DNA of 64,000 bases, from positions 1,466,089-1,530,088 of the forward strand of contig NZ_MSCI01000002.1 in NCBI RefSeq assembly GCF_002954585.1, read 5' to 3'. Origin of the DNA: Vibrio chagasii (lineage in GTDB: Bacteria > Pseudomonadota > Gammaproteobacteria > Enterobacterales > Vibrionaceae). How positions within the stretch are numbered: position 1 is the first letter of the stretch; the number at the start of each line of letters is the position of its first letter. Position numbers and translations under genes: made by a program. Positions 35,281 to 45,365 of this stretch are shown here, piece by piece. Under the pieces are notes generated by a model. That model made no database searches and was not told the origin of the DNA. It saw only the letters and a program-made list of their open reading frames with translations.

Positions 35281-35296
35281 CTGTTTATAAATACAG
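35281..35296 (+). promoter_or_regulatory. Second LexA (SOS) box, before the phage-type integrase
   Basis: CTGTTTATAAATACAG, again a perfect CTGT-N8-ACAG within TATACTG...CAGTATTATAAG. It lies 31 bp before the first codon of the downstream integrase frame. Confidence 0.85.
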
Positions 35297-35326
35297 TATT
35301 ATAAGGTTTGCTATTCTGTCAGAAAT

Positions 35327-36304
35327 TTGAAAGACAGATCAAAAAAGCCATGGATATGCGAATGCTATCCCAGCGGGAGAGATGGAAAGCGTATAAGAAA
35401 GCGTTTTGCCACCAAAGGAGAAGCGACAGCATTTGAACACTTCACGATGAGTGAGGTGAACGACAAGCCGTGGTTAGCTAATAAGGTCGACAATCGCAGG
35501 TTGAAAGACTTGCTTGATACCTGGTGGGAGGTTCACGGCCATACGGTGAAAACAGGTCAGAACTCCTATAATCTTATGGCTAAAACGATCGCCATGCTCA
35601 ATAACCCAATAGCACACCTATTCACGAAAAAAGACTATTTGGCCTATCGCGCCAATCGTGTGAGCTACCATCGTAACCCCCCAAATGTTGCTATTTCATC
35701 ATCTAATCAAAACATCGAACTAAAAACCTTACGTTCAATGTTTAATCGACTAATCAAGTATGATGTATGGAAATTACCGAACCCTTTAGCGGATATTGAA
35801 CTCGTCAAAATTGCAGAGAAAGAACTTAGCTACTTAACAAAAGAGCAAATACATAACGTTCTTAGTGCTTTAGCTGCTGATGACAGCCTTCCAGCAAAAC
35901 AGATTCATGTTGTCGCTAAAATCTGTTTGGCTACTGGATGCCGTATAGGAGAGGCTCTTTCACTCAAACATTCTCAAATAACAAAATACAAGCTGACCTT
36001 CACTGAAACGAAAGGTAAAAAGAATCGATCCGTCCCTATTTCCCCTACTCTGTATGAAGAGATCTTAAGGAACTCAGTAAGCAGTCACGCCATATTCAAT
36101 GTCAATTACAAAAAGGCTTGGATGTGTGTTAAACGAGCATTACCAAACCATGTACCCGCAGGACAAGCCACTCACGTTTTTCGACATACCTTTGCTAGCC
36201 ACTTTATGATGAATGGTGGCGATATTTTGGTGTTACAGCGTATTTGGGGTCACCAGAAGATAGAGCAAACTATGACTTATGCGCACTTCGCACCAGAGCA
36301 CTAA
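35327..36304 (+). CDS. Phage/island tyrosine integrase (P2-like)
   Basis: 325 aa from TTG 35327; the frame is open further upstream, so the true start is uncertain. N-terminal AP2-like DNA-binding part (WICECYPSGRDGKRIRKRFATKGEATAFEH), core-binding domain ~55-150, catalytic domain with R in CLATGCRIGEALSL, HVFRHTFASHF, WGHQ and Y in MTYAHF. Typical of P2/HP1-like integrases that use short arm-type sites. It lies next to a TGGC-aCAAA double motif (36338) as expected at an att site. Probably the enzyme that inserted the island. Confidence 0.88.
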   Translation: MKDRSKKPWICECYPSGRDGKRIRKRFATKGEATAFEHFTMSEVNDKPWLANKVDNRRLKDLLDTWWEVHGHTVKTGQNSYNLMAKTIAMLNNPIAHLFTKKDYLAYRANRVSYHRNPPNVAISSSNQNIELKTLRSMFNRLIKYDVWKLPNPLADIELVKIAEKELSYLTKEQIHNVLSALAADDSLPAKQIHVVAKICLATGCRIGEALSLKHSQITKYKLTFTETKGKKNRSVPISPTLYEEILRNSVSSHAIFNVNYKKAWMCVKRALPNHVPAGQATHVFRHTFASHFMMNGGDILVLQRIWGHQKIEQTMTYAHFAPEH

Positions 36305-36337
36305 TACAAGCCGTTGAACTAAATCCACTAGAAAATT

Positions 36338-36363
36338 AGTGGCTACAAAGTGGCGGCAAATCT
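36338..36363. repeat. Candidate integrase arm-type sites, right end of island
   Basis: AGTGGCTACAAAGTGGCGGC followed by AAATCT; matches 18096-18120 (AGTGGCGACAAACTGGCGAC) at about 17 of 20 positions. Two half-motifs TGGC-aCAAA in tandem in both places. Confidence 0.5.
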
Positions 36364-36510
36364 CGGTTATAGTCTGATTTAGTCGGCTTTTCTCATCTTT
36401 TTACGCATCCCAAACAACAGGTAAGTCAAATAAAATCAATAATTTACAAGCATATAGCATCAATATCGATAAAACTTAGGGTTTTATTTTTCAATTGACT
36501 GCCCCTTGGT

Positions 36511-37269
36511 TTATTGAAACAGCAATACCATAATTCCATCAACAGCCACACTTTTCACTTGAGTGTTGAATACAGACTCAAGTTGTTCTGGAGTCAGTAC
36601 CCCTGCCGCGGTACCAGAAGCTTGTAAAACGCCTTTGTTGAGCAGTAGCACTTGGTCGGCGTGTCTTAGGGTGCGGTTAAGGTCGTGGGTTGCCATGATT
36701 ACGGCGATGCCCTTTTGTGCCACTCTTTCAATGAGCTTATAGAGTAACGCCTCTTGCGCAATGTCTAACGGTGCCGCAGGTTCATCTAAGATCAGTAACT
36801 TCGCGTATGGATTAAGTGTTGGCCAAACTTGTAAGCACATCCCCGCCAATCGGACGCGCTGCCACTCACCACCTGACAAAGCTTGGATTGAGCGATGAAG
36901 CTTATCCGCAATGTCGAGCATCTGGGTTATCTCTTCCAAGGCTGCATTGATTTCAGTATTAAGCCCTTGTGACGAGCTTGGTAGCGATAATGCCAGGTAT
37001 TGGAATACTTCTAAGTTGAAAGCCGGTCTTGCACTCTGACACAAGTAGGCACGGTGCAATGATAGGTCCTGTAACGATAAGTCAGATAGGTCCTTCTCAT
37101 CGAGCTTGATATCGCCTTTATAGCTGTCACCAATGCCCGAAATAGCTTCCAGCAAAGTACTCTTGCCACTGCCATTAGGCCCAATAACATGAGTTACTTG
37201 GCCCGGCTTGACCTCAAATGATAGTGGTAATAAACGAGCGCCGACGCTCAGGCTCTTAATTTGAATCAT
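36511..37269 (-). CDS. btuD: Vitamin B12 ABC transporter ATPase BtuD
   Basis: 252 aa. Walker [16 protein letters not shown]-loop [10 protein letters not shown], signature [13 protein letters not shown], Walker [14 protein letters not shown], switch H in MATHDL. The short form with poor helical-domain conservation and adjacency to BtuC mark BtuD rather than a haem or iron exporter. It energises uptake of cobalamin across the inner membrane. It overlaps btuC by 14 bp. BtuF is not in this window. Confidence 0.92.
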   Translation of the reverse strand: MIQIKSLSVGARLLPLSFEVKPGQVTHVIGPNGSGKSTLLEAISGIGDSYKGDIKLDEKDLSDLSLQDLSLHRAYLCQSARPAFNLEVFQYLALSLPSSSQGLNTEINAALEEITQMLDIADKLHRSIQALSGGEWQRVRLAGMCLQVWPTLNPYAKLLILDEPAAPLDIAQEALLYKLIERVAQKGIAVIMATHDLNRTLRHADQVLLLNKGVLQASGTAAGVLTPEQLESVFNTQVKSVAVDGIMVLLFQ

Positions 37270-38251
37270 GATTTTTAATTAACATCCAAATGAAGATAGG
37301 TGCACCGATACTTGTGGTCATCACACCCAAAGGTAATTCTGCAGAATCAAGTAAGGTTCGTGCGCAAATATCAGCAAACACCAGCAGCGCAGCCCCCGCA
37401 ACTGCAGACAAAGGCAGTAGATATTTATTATCGGTGCCAATTGCTAAACGCAGTAAATGTGGCACAACCAAGCCAACAAAGCTGATTACACCGCCCAACG
37501 CCACCGCAAAGCCAACCAAAATGGATACTACGAAGATTAAGCGCCAACGTAACTTAGGCACATTCACGCCAAGTTGCGCCGCATGGATCTCACCGATCAT
37601 CAGTTTGTCGAGCTTACTGCCTTGCAGACACAACCAGATAATCACAGGAATCATCACTAATGTCAGCGAGTGTTGATACCAAGTCACGCCGCCTAAACTA
37701 CCCATTAGCCAGTACATCAAGAGACGAAGGCTCATGTCATCACTGAAGTAGAATGCCCATGTCACCATCGCACCAGAAAGAATACCTAGTGCTACCCCCA
37801 CCAGCAGCAGCTTGGTCGTGGTGAGCCGCATTGCTTTTACCATGCTCACCAGAATCACTGTGAAACAGAGTGACCCTAACACCGCAGCGACCATGAAGAG
37901 TTCAGGGGTAGGAGCAAACGGCAAGAAGAACAACACAATCACCATGGCGAGGCTTGCACCACCAGAAATGCCGAGCACACCCGGCTCTGCTAATACATTA
38001 CCTAACAAGACTTGTAAGCTTGCGCCAGATACAGCTAGCCCTGCCCCGATGGCAATCGCCGCCAATAATCGAGGTAAGCGTAAATCAATCAGTAGTTTTT
38101 GTTCTAATGTGGACAAGGTGCCCAGAGGGGAAATGAAGAGATCGCCAACCATTAGGTAAATAGCACTCAGCGCGATAAGCAGTGCTGCCATCAGATAAAT
38201 GGCTCGCATCCATTTACGCTGTTTTTGGTGAAGAAGTTGTTGGAAATCCAT
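37256..38251 (-). CDS. btuC: Vitamin B12 ABC transporter permease BtuC
   Basis: 331 aa, about ten transmembrane helices; FecCD-family landmarks: [42 protein letters not shown] and [21 protein letters not shown] (coupling loop). Forms the BtuC2D2 channel. First gene of btuCD; an upstream cobalamin riboswitch is not seen in the 134-bp gap, which holds only the astE terminator. Confidence 0.93.
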   Translation of the reverse strand: MDFQQLLHQKQRKWMRAIYLMAALLIALSAIYLMVGDLFISPLGTLSTLEQKLLIDLRLPRLLAAIAIGAGLAVSGASLQVLLGNVLAEPGVLGISGGASLAMVIVLFFLPFAPTPELFMVAAVLGSLCFTVILVSMVKAMRLTTTKLLLVGVALGILSGAMVTWAFYFSDDMSLRLLMYWLMGSLGGVTWYQHSLTLVMIPVIIWLCLQGSKLDKLMIGEIHAAQLGVNVPKLRWRLIFVVSILVGFAVALGGVISFVGLVVPHLLRLAIGTDNKYLLPLSAVAGAALLVFADICARTLLDSAELPLGVMTTSIGAPIFIWMLIKNHDSN

Positions 38252-38304
38252 ATCAAGCTACTTTGAAATTGTTCGCGTAACCTTACCTGTATCCCCAAAT
38301 AAAC

Positions 38305-38336
38305 TCAAGGTTCACACCGTAATGTGAACCTTGATA
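38305..38336 (-). terminator. Terminator of astE
   Basis: 12-bp stem TCAAGGTTCACA / TGTGAACCTTGA, 6-nt loop, between astE and btuC. Confidence 0.75.
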
Positions 38337-38385
38337 TTTCAACCAGTTGAGCGGTTATTCAACGAACCGTCAGCACTTCTACCGA

Positions 38386-39414
38386 TTAATCGTAAACCAA
38401 CTGACCATGGTCGAATCGCGTTTCCACTTCACACACCATTAAAGCTGCTCGTTGACCGATAGCAACATTGCGATTGGGGAACACCACCGCTTCGTTTTCG
38501 TTCTTTGCCATCAATGGTTTGTCACCATCATGACCAAAGACTTCACCGTGCTTAAAGGCAGTAAAGTTCTCTACAGAGTCTGAGAACATGAAGTCGAAAT
38601 CATCATGTAAACGAACAATAGTACGGCTCACTCGATAAGTAATGGTTGGCTTTGGTAGGTGCTCTGGCTCTACTTCCGCGATTAAATTACGCATTGCTAA
38701 ATCAAAAGCGGTTAGCTTATCAAGTTGGTTCTCACCAATTCTTGCAACCTGCCCAAGTTCCATAGTCAGAGCTTGCGCTTCGAAGTTCTCTGCACTGTAC
38801 CAACTGAAGGTGCTGGTTGGCGCATTCGACAGCAACACGGCTTCAACGTGAGCACTGTTGATGAAGTCGAATAACTCTTTACTTCGTACTTCGTGGCGAA
38901 CCTTAGGGCTCACTGCAAATGAATAATGCTTAGACAAACGGATTGCACAGTGTAGATCTAAGTGCCAGCGGGTTGCTGGTTTGGTTTCTTTGTAAAACTC
39001 TGTCACCAAAAACTTTAAGTTCTGGGCGATATCCACTTCTCGATTACTTTCGTACTGTTTGTCATCAAACAGACGGTTCATATTCACATCAAGAAAACGG
39101 GTATGCGCGTTGGTTGCTTCTGGGTGAGCTATGATAAACAAGCATCTAGCGTTCACTGCCTGAAAGCCTGTTTCAATATCTTCAACGAGCTTATCAATCA
39201 GCTCCATTGGTGACGTTTCATCGCCATGTACACCGCTTGAAAAGATGATGTTCTTGGTTTCAGAATTGTAATCCGCGGGAATGACTTCCAATACACCACG
39301 TTGATGAAGCTTAATTTGAACACCGTTACTCAGTACGGTCTGTCCTGCAAACACTTCTTGTTCAAGATCTAGGCTGTCAAAAAGAAATGATTGGCGAAAT
39401 AGGGTCTTCGTCAT
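38386..39414 (-). CDS. astE: Succinylglutamate desuccinylase
   Basis: 342 aa, usual length. Zinc-carboxypeptidase-like AstE/ASPA fold: SSGVHGDETSPMELID (His and Glu ligands), HPEATNAHTRFLDVNMNRLF, and WHLDLHCAIR (third ligand). It hydrolyses N-succinylglutamate to succinate and glutamate, the last step of arginine succinyltransferase catabolism. It stands apart from the rest of the ast operon here. Confidence 0.93.
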   Translation of the reverse strand: MTKTLFRQSFLFDSLDLEQEVFAGQTVLSNGVQIKLHQRGVLEVIPADYNSETKNIIFSSGVHGDETSPMELIDKLVEDIETGFQAVNARCLFIIAHPEATNAHTRFLDVNMNRLFDDKQYESNREVDIAQNLKFLVTEFYKETKPATRWHLDLHCAIRLSKHYSFAVSPKVRHEVRSKELFDFINSAHVEAVLLSNAPTSTFSWYSAENFEAQALTMELGQVARIGENQLDKLTAFDLAMRNLIAEVEPEHLPKPTITYRVSRTIVRLHDDFDFMFSDSVENFTAFKHGEVFGHDGDKPLMAKNENEAVVFPNRNVAIGQRAALMVCEVETRFDHGQLVYD

Positions 39415-39678
39415 GCGCTACTCCTTAATTGCACGGCCGTATGTTAATAAATTGTACATAGAAATTGTGTTGCTAGGATCGCACTTATCAATAGAAACTC
39501 CGTTATCACTCACAAATACTACCCATATATTTATATTTCCTGCTTATTAACAAACCGAGGCCTGTGCCAAATAACTTTCTCATTTAAAGCGACTTTTCGT
39601 TACTTCAGGTTAGTTCAGCAGGATAAGAGCCACGTAAGCTAACACGACTCTGACCTACCATGAACAGATTGAGATCAA

Positions 39679-41475
39679 TTAATCTTCCTGATTGAGCAAT
39701 CTTTCAAATTCGTCGATTTGAACTTTGACCATGTCGATACTTTGTTGCCAAAAATCGGCTTTAGTCAGGTCCATTCCAAGATGTTTTTGAACCACTTCTT
39801 CTGCCATCATGCTGCCCGTATCTCGCAACAAAGACACATAGTCGCCATAGAACTGTTCGCCCTTCGCATCACGCTGAGCGTATACGCCTTTACTGAACAG
39901 GTAGCCGAACAAGTATGGGTAGTTGTAGAAACTCACCTGAGAAATACTGAAGTGTAATTTACTCGCCCAGAAGTAAGGGTCGGCCTCAGTCATTGCATCG
40001 CCGTACCACTCTTTCCAAGTGCTTTCCATCAGATCACATAACTGCTGTGCCGTCAGTTCACCTTTTTCACGCTGCTCATAAAACGCTTTTTCAAACTCAA
40101 AACGAACTGGGATATTGACCATCAAGGCTAACGAAGAAGAGAGTTCTTCCCATAGCATTTCAAGCTTTTCATTGCGTGTTTGTGCTTGTTTGAGTAGGTA
40201 ATCACGCACGATGTTTTCAGCAAAGATTGAGGCGGTTTCAGCAAGCGTCATTGGGTAACGCGTCTTACACAGTGGCATATCCCTCATTACCCAGTTGTGG
40301 AACGCATGGCCAAGTTCATGTGCCAGTGTCATTAGATCAGAGCGGCTCCCACTCCATGTCATAAACACCAGTGGTGTGCGTGTCGCAGCAAACTTAGTGC
40401 AGTAGGCGCCTAAGCGCTTGTTGGCTGCTGGTGCCGCATCAATCCAACCATTCTCAACCATTAAAGCGACAAACTTAGCCATCTCTGGATTCACTTCAGC
40501 AAAAGCGGTTTTGATCACCTCAATCGCTTCATCAAAAGGGTAAACCTTAGATTCAGTGTCACCCAGTGGTGGCATTGCTGCTAAGTGGTTCCAAGGCTTC
40601 ATCTCATCTAAGCCGTGAACTCTTGCCATTAGTTGACCCGCTTTCTGACCTACTTCGCGATTCGCTTTAGCGACAGACATCATAGTGTCTAATGTTTCAG
40701 GCACGATACGGCTGCCATGCAAGCTAGGATCTAAGAAATGTACATCACTGATTTTCGAACGCTTTTTATTTTCAGTCAGACGCCAGCCTGCCAGTGCATT
40801 TAAGATCGAAGCAAATGACTCTTGGTGCGTCTTCATGGCACCTTGAACAGCGCGCCATGCTGGTTCTTGTTTATCGAATTCACTGCCATACAGCAAGCTA
40901 GCGGCTTGTGAGAAACCAAGCGCTTCTTCTTCACCATCAAGTTTTAGCGACAGTTTCAAAGAACCAGTTAGGTTGTCATATAAACGCCCCCATGCATCAC
41001 GACCATCGACTTTCATCGCTGCTAATAACTGCTCTTCTGCAACGCTGAGTCGGCTGCTGGCTAATTTACGTGAGCTCTCAATCGCAAAGCGCTGACCTGC
41101 AACATCGGCGCTCTCGTGTTCTAAAACAGCATCTATAAACTCGGGCTCTGCGTGAATCAATGTGTCTTCATAAGGGCTAAACGCTTGAGACATTTCAGAG
41201 TTAAGCTTTGCAACACGGCCAAGCAACGCTTTCGCTTCTGTGTGTGTTGCATCCACTGACGCGTGGCAATTAGCGAAGGTATTGATAGTGCTAAGTAATG
41301 TACCAGCCGCTTCTGAAGTTTGGATGGCATTTTGCATCGCCAAAATAATGTGGCGCTTTTCAACATGTAGATGTAACAGCTCAATACACTGTTGAATCAG
41401 TTCAATGTCCTGTTCGATTTTTGCATCATCAAGACCGCGATAAGCAATGCTTAAATCCCAGCTAGGTGTTGTCAT
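39679..41475 (-). CDS. M3-family oligoendopeptidase (PepF-like)
   Basis: 598 aa, cytoplasmic. Zinc site LMTLAHELGHAFHNWVM (HExxH near residue 385) with the downstream E in PMTLAETASIFAENI, as in M3B oligoendopeptidases. Helical N-terminal half. It degrades peptides of roughly 6-20 residues. Monocistronic, between astE and the cob cluster. Substrate and physiological role inferred only from family. Confidence 0.92.
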   Translation of the reverse strand: MTTPSWDLSIAYRGLDDAKIEQDIELIQQCIELLHLHVEKRHIILAMQNAIQTSEAAGTLLSTINTFANCHASVDATHTEAKALLGRVAKLNSEMSQAFSPYEDTLIHAEPEFIDAVLEHESADVAGQRFAIESSRKLASSRLSVAEEQLLAAMKVDGRDAWGRLYDNLTGSLKLSLKLDGEEEALGFSQAASLLYGSEFDKQEPAWRAVQGAMKTHQESFASILNALAGWRLTENKKRSKISDVHFLDPSLHGSRIVPETLDTMMSVAKANREVGQKAGQLMARVHGLDEMKPWNHLAAMPPLGDTESKVYPFDEAIEVIKTAFAEVNPEMAKFVALMVENGWIDAAPAANKRLGAYCTKFAATRTPLVFMTWSGSRSDLMTLAHELGHAFHNWVMRDMPLCKTRYPMTLAETASIFAENIVRDYLLKQAQTRNEKLEMLWEELSSSLALMVNIPVRFEFEKAFYEQREKGELTAQQLCDLMESTWKEWYGDAMTEADPYFWASKLHFSISQVSFYNYPYLFGYLFSKGVYAQRDAKGEQFYGDYVSLLRDTGSMMAEEVVQKHLGMDLTKADFWQQSIDMVKVQIDEFERLLNQED

Positions 41476-41599
41476 GACTAAATTCCTTTCGCGTAGGTAG
41501 TAATACCAATCTGGTACAGCGGTTATGGATACCGCCTTTTACTTCTATCTTTCTATTTATAGGTTTAATAAATTGTTTGTTATAACTGTGCTTTAGCAC

Positions 41600-42217
41600 T
41601 CAAAGTACGGGCAGCCCTATCGCTTTAACACTGATAAAGCTTTGCGCGAACTGAGTGACTTGAATATGGGTTATCGATGCATTATCAATCGACAACTTTG
41701 AGTACAAACTCGGATTTTTCCAATCAAAATCAAGGCAATGCGCCAATAACATTCGAATTACGCCACCATGAGTAACCAGCAGTAGATTGTCACTTGGGTT
41801 ATTCAAAAGTTGCGACCAAGTTTGAGTTACTCTTTCGTGGAAGCTCCGTAAACTTTCTGCACCATTGAGCTTATGGTTCGATGGGTCTTGCCAGAAGGTG
41901 TCGAGCATTGCCCACTTGTCTTCTAGCTCATCAAATGCGATACCATCCACTTCGCCAAAGTTCATTTCTTGAAATTCAGGAGCAACAGACAAAGGCACAG
42001 ACATGCGCTCCGCGTACAAGTGAGCTAAGTCGCTACAACGCTTCAACGGTGAAGTGATGACCGCATCAACCGCTATACCCTGATGTACCAGAGCGTCACA
42101 AATCTGTTGTTGAAGCTCCGGATTGACCAATACGTCAGAGACACCGTTTAGCGCAGCCTTCCCTTCCACTTTGCCATGTCTGAGCAAATAGATGTTTTTA
42201 GTGGTTCCATTGAACAT
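41600..42217 (-). CDS. cobC: Alpha-ribazole phosphatase CobC-like
   Basis: 205 aa histidine phosphatase: IYLLRHGKVEGKAALNG (phospho-His), second catalytic region LLLVTHGGVIRMLLAH. In the cob context it dephosphorylates alpha-ribazole 5'-phosphate or adenosylcobalamin 5'-phosphate. Last gene of the cobT-cobS-cobU-cobC order, 9 bp after cobU. Confidence 0.9.
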   Translation of the reverse strand: MFNGTTKNIYLLRHGKVEGKAALNGVSDVLVNPELQQQICDALVHQGIAVDAVITSPLKRCSDLAHLYAERMSVPLSVAPEFQEMNFGEVDGIAFDELEDKWAMLDTFWQDPSNHKLNGAESLRSFHERVTQTWSQLLNNPSDNLLLVTHGGVIRMLLAHCLDFDWKNPSLYSKLSIDNASITHIQVTQFAQSFISVKAIGLPVL

Positions 42218-42226
42218 ATCAGTGAT

Positions 42227-42820
42227 CTAGCCTTGAGCGTTGATAGAATGATTTGAAGGCTTAAGGTGTAGTGGCAACCCCGCGGCTATTAGAGTGACAT
42301 GTTCGACAACGCGAGCAAGTGCTTGGTTCATGCGACCAGCATTATCAACAAATAAGCGCGATACTTTCCCGAGAGGAACAACCCCTAAACCCACCTCGTT
42401 CGATACCATGATGATCTGTGCCGGGCTTTGCTCTACGCTTTCAACCAGGGATTCAATCACGGCCTCAACCTGGGCATTCGTTGCATCATCACCCAGTTCG
42501 AAAATGATGTTATTGAGCCATAGTGTTAAGCAATCAATCAGTACCACATCGTCTTGCTTGAATGACTGCAGTTTAGCGGCTAATTCGACAGGTACTTCAT
42601 GTTCTATCCACTGTGCACAACGGCGATCTTTATGATGAGCGATTCGATCACGCATTTCATCGTCCAGATACGTGGCGGTCGCAATGTAATGCAAACGACC
42701 ATTTGAACATGCTTCGAGCGCACATAATGCTTGTTGTTCTGCAAAGCTCGACTTACCCGAGCGTGCGCCACCTAAAACAAGATGTCGATGAATCTGATAA
42801 GCTTGATTTTTCGTTGTCAT
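42227..42820 (-). CDS. cobU: Adenosylcobinamide kinase / guanylyltransferase CobU
   Basis: 197 aa. P-loop LVLGGARSGKSSFAEQQA, DCLTLWLNNI and SNEVGLGVVPLGKVSRLFVDNAGRMNQ are diagnostic for CobU/CobP. It phosphorylates adenosylcobinamide and transfers GMP to form AdoCbi-GDP in nucleotide-loop assembly. Close spacing with cobS and cobC supports one operon. Confidence 0.95.
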   Translation of the reverse strand: MTTKNQAYQIHRHLVLGGARSGKSSFAEQQALCALEACSNGRLHYIATATYLDDEMRDRIAHHKDRRCAQWIEHEVPVELAAKLQSFKQDDVVLIDCLTLWLNNIIFELGDDATNAQVEAVIESLVESVEQSPAQIIMVSNEVGLGVVPLGKVSRLFVDNAGRMNQALARVVEHVTLIAAGLPLHLKPSNHSINAQG

Positions 42821-42846
42821 GTATGGCCTATAATACCCTGAATACG

Positions 42847-43653
42847 TTACATAAAGCCGTTATAAAAAGCTGCGGCAAACACGATGTAAATCAGTAGTTC
42901 CATTAACTGTTGAGCAGCGCCCAAGCAGTCTCCTGTGAAGCCACCGATTCGCGCGATGAGCCACTTTTTGAATCCCACCCTGAACACGTAAGCGACGAAT
43001 GCCAATACACACGTAAACGCCAAACCAAACCACAAGCTCGGCAACAAACCAATCAGCATAAGAAAGGCAAGTTCGCCCTTAGTTTGCTTATTGGCGAGAG
43101 GCTTGCTCTTGCTAGTATCTAAATCGCTGACATAAGGCATGTCGTAAATAAGGGATGCCGCAATCGCACGACTAAAGGTGTAACCCGTTATAATGATCAT
43201 GAACAATCCGGCCATACTGACCAATTCATTCAACAGCACCCACTTACCAAGCAGCGCCATTATCAACGCAGATGCGCCATAAGTGCCAATTCGGCTGTCT
43301 TTCATGATGGTCAAACGGCGTTCGACCGTCATGCCACCACCAATGCCATCCGCCATATCGGTCAAACCATCTTCATGGAAAGCACCGGTGAGCATCAAGC
43401 TGAAACTCATCATCAAAAAGATGGCAATAGCACTTGGTAGTACAGCATCAAGCAATAAAAATACGCCACCACACAACACACCGAGCAGTAAGCCCACAGT
43501 AGAGAAGTAGCGACCAGAGCGGTTCATACGTTCTTCTGAATAAGGCGTATTCTTTGGCATCGGCAAACGAGAAAAGAAGCCCATGGCTAACGAAAACAGT
43601 TCCCATTGATAAGCGATGCGATCTCTCAATGACCTTTCTGGCTTATCACTCAT
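42847..43653 (-). CDS. cobS: Cobalamin synthase CobS
   Basis: 268 aa polytopic inner-membrane protein. FFSRLPMPKNTPYSEERMNRSGRYF and TGAFHEDGLTDMADGIGGG (Asp-rich metal/phosphate motif) are hallmark CobS strings, with GGFTGDCLGAAQQ near the C-terminus. It joins AdoCbi-GDP with alpha-ribazole. The start ATG overlaps the cobT stop (TAATG), implying translational coupling. Confidence 0.95.
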   Translation of the reverse strand: MSDKPERSLRDRIAYQWELFSLAMGFFSRLPMPKNTPYSEERMNRSGRYFSTVGLLLGVLCGGVFLLLDAVLPSAIAIFLMMSFSLMLTGAFHEDGLTDMADGIGGGMTVERRLTIMKDSRIGTYGASALIMALLGKWVLLNELVSMAGLFMIIITGYTFSRAIAASLIYDMPYVSDLDTSKSKPLANKQTKGELAFLMLIGLLPSLWFGLAFTCVLAFVAYVFRVGFKKWLIARIGGFTGDCLGAAQQLMELLIYIVFAAAFYNGFM

Positions 43654-44681
43654 TAAACCGTTACTCCAGCGCTCTCAAAGCTCGCCATATTGTTGTAAAA
43701 CTCTGCCGCCGCTCGAAGGATTGGCATCGCCAGTGCAGCGCCTGTCCCCTCACCTAGCCTTAAACCAAGGTCGAGCAATGGCTCAGCATCGAGCAGCTCT
43801 AATAAGATTTTGTGCCCTGACTCTTCAGAACGATGTGCAAAGATCATGTAATCGCGACAGTTAGGCTCAATTAAGGTCGCAACATACGCCGCAACTGACA
43901 CAATAAAACCATCGACCAATACTGGCGTTCTGTTGTGGTAAGCACCAAGGAAACCACCCACCATTTGCACGATCTCGTAGCCACCGACTTGAGCTAAAAT
44001 CGATTTAGGATCGAGCCCTTTACAGCGCGCAACACCTTGTTCAACCAGCGCCACTTTACGTGCGAGTTGTTCGTGATTAATGCCTGTACCTAAACCAACA
44101 CACTCTGCCGCAGTTCGCTTTGCTAGTGCGCTTAAAATCGCTGACGCGCTGCTGGTGTTGCCGATACCCATCTCACCGAACATGATGATATTGGTGCCAT
44201 TCGAAATGGTACTAGATACAAGCTCCGTGCCCAGTTCAATACCACGTTCTACCGTTTCTAAACTCATTGCGGCTTCGTTGGCAAAGTTATTGGTTCGTGT
44301 GCCCAAACGTTGTGACACTAGCATTGAAGAATCAGCTTCAACGGGTAATAAGATGCCTGTGTCTATCACCGTAATATCGATATTGTTCACAGCACAAAAA
44401 CAGTTAATCGCAGCACCGCCGTTTAAGAAGTTCAATACCATCTGCTGCGTGACAGCACTTGGCGCAATACTCACACCTTCGTCAGCGATACCATGATCGC
44501 CTGCGAATATAATGATGCTCGGCTTGTTCAATTCGATATGTTCGGCCGCCGAATCTTGCCCTTGGCTCTGAATTAATGCTAATTGAAAGGCAGTTTTTTC
44601 GAGTAAACCCAATGCCCCAAGCGGCTTAGTTTTTTGATCAATACGGTGTTGGATTTGCTGTGAGTATTTGGTATCTAACAT
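43653..44681 (-). CDS. cobT: Nicotinate-nucleotide--dimethylbenzimidazole phosphoribosyltransferase CobT
   Basis: 342 aa. [40 protein letters not shown] and [16 protein letters not shown] (catalytic Glu) define the family. It activates the lower ligand DMB to alpha-ribazole phosphate. First gene of the cob operon; 70 bp separate it from the flavoprotein gene upstream on the same strand, which may share the transcript. Confidence 0.95.
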   Translation of the reverse strand: MLDTKYSQQIQHRIDQKTKPLGALGLLEKTAFQLALIQSQGQDSAAEHIELNKPSIIIFAGDHGIADEGVSIAPSAVTQQMVLNFLNGGAAINCFCAVNNIDITVIDTGILLPVEADSSMLVSQRLGTRTNNFANEAAMSLETVERGIELGTELVSSTISNGTNIIMFGEMGIGNTSSASAILSALAKRTAAECVGLGTGINHEQLARKVALVEQGVARCKGLDPKSILAQVGGYEIVQMVGGFLGAYHNRTPVLVDGFIVSVAAYVATLIEPNCRDYMIFAHRSEESGHKILLELLDAEPLLDLGLRLGEGTGAALAMPILRAAAEFYNNMASFESAGVTV

Positions 44682-44753
44682 ATAATTACTGGTACTTAGA
44701 TTGCAGAATGGGGTTTAGCGTTATTATCCAGTTGAAGCTCAATTGAATAACAC

Positions 44754-45365
44754 TTACTTAGGACGAGTCACTGAGAATACATTGGATAGCGTGGCGTATT
44801 CCCCTCCACCTAGTCGAGATAAAGGATCCAATGCGAGCGCATCTATCTTCAGGCGGTCGCTCTCATTATCGATCACCTCTTCAGCTATATACACCTGTTC
44901 AATTTGCGCAAAGATAAGGCTTTGTGGCACTTCACCCACTTCTTTGACCTCGTAGAGTGTGCAACCAAAAGCCACAGCGCACCGCTTCACTCTCGGTAAG
45001 GAAAAACCCTCAAATTCAACTAATTCAATGTTATTCGCGGTTACTTCTGACTCATTATGCTCAAGAGTAGCTGCAGTCGCAGTCATCACTTCAGCTGAAC
45101 TCGACGATGCAATATGTATAACTAGCTTACCCGTCTCATGGGCATTACGAGTGGTGTCTTTGATTTCTCCCGATGGCTTCTTCCCGACCGATAACATCAG
45201 CAGTGGCGGGTTACTTGAAACAGGCGTGAAATAAGAGAAAGGTGCTAAATTGTATTCTTGGTCAGCAGATTCCGTTAATGCCCACGCGATAGGACGAGGG
45301 ACAACGGTTTGCGTCATCAGGTGGTAAATCTGAGTAGGAGCAAGAGTATTAAGCTTGAGGTTCAT
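44754..45365 (-). CDS. Flavin reductase-like split-barrel protein
   Basis: 203 aa. FMN-binding split barrel of the DIM6/NTAB type: PRPIAWALTESADQEYNLAPFSYFTPVSSNPPLLMLSVG and GKLVIHIASSSSAEVM. Such proteins reduce FMN with NAD(P)H or act as flavin-dependent oxygenase partners. Same strand and just upstream of cobT; a link to DMB chemistry (FMN is the DMB precursor) is tempting but unproven. Confidence 0.85.
   Translation of the reverse strand: MNLKLNTLAPTQIYHLMTQTVVPRPIAWALTESADQEYNLAPFSYFTPVSSNPPLLMLSVGKKPSGEIKDTTRNAHETGKLVIHIASSSSAEVMTATAATLEHNESEVTANNIELVEFEGFSLPRVKRCAVAFGCTLYEVKEVGEVPQSLIFAQIEQVYIAEEVIDNESDRLKIDALALDPLSRLGGGEYATLSNVFSVTRPK

Noticed and set aside
36364..36510. Direct repeat att core between 17.9-18.1 kb and 36.4-36.5 kb
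   Set aside because: Short similar strings (ACTGCC.CCTTG) exist but are too imperfect and gapped to call a core.
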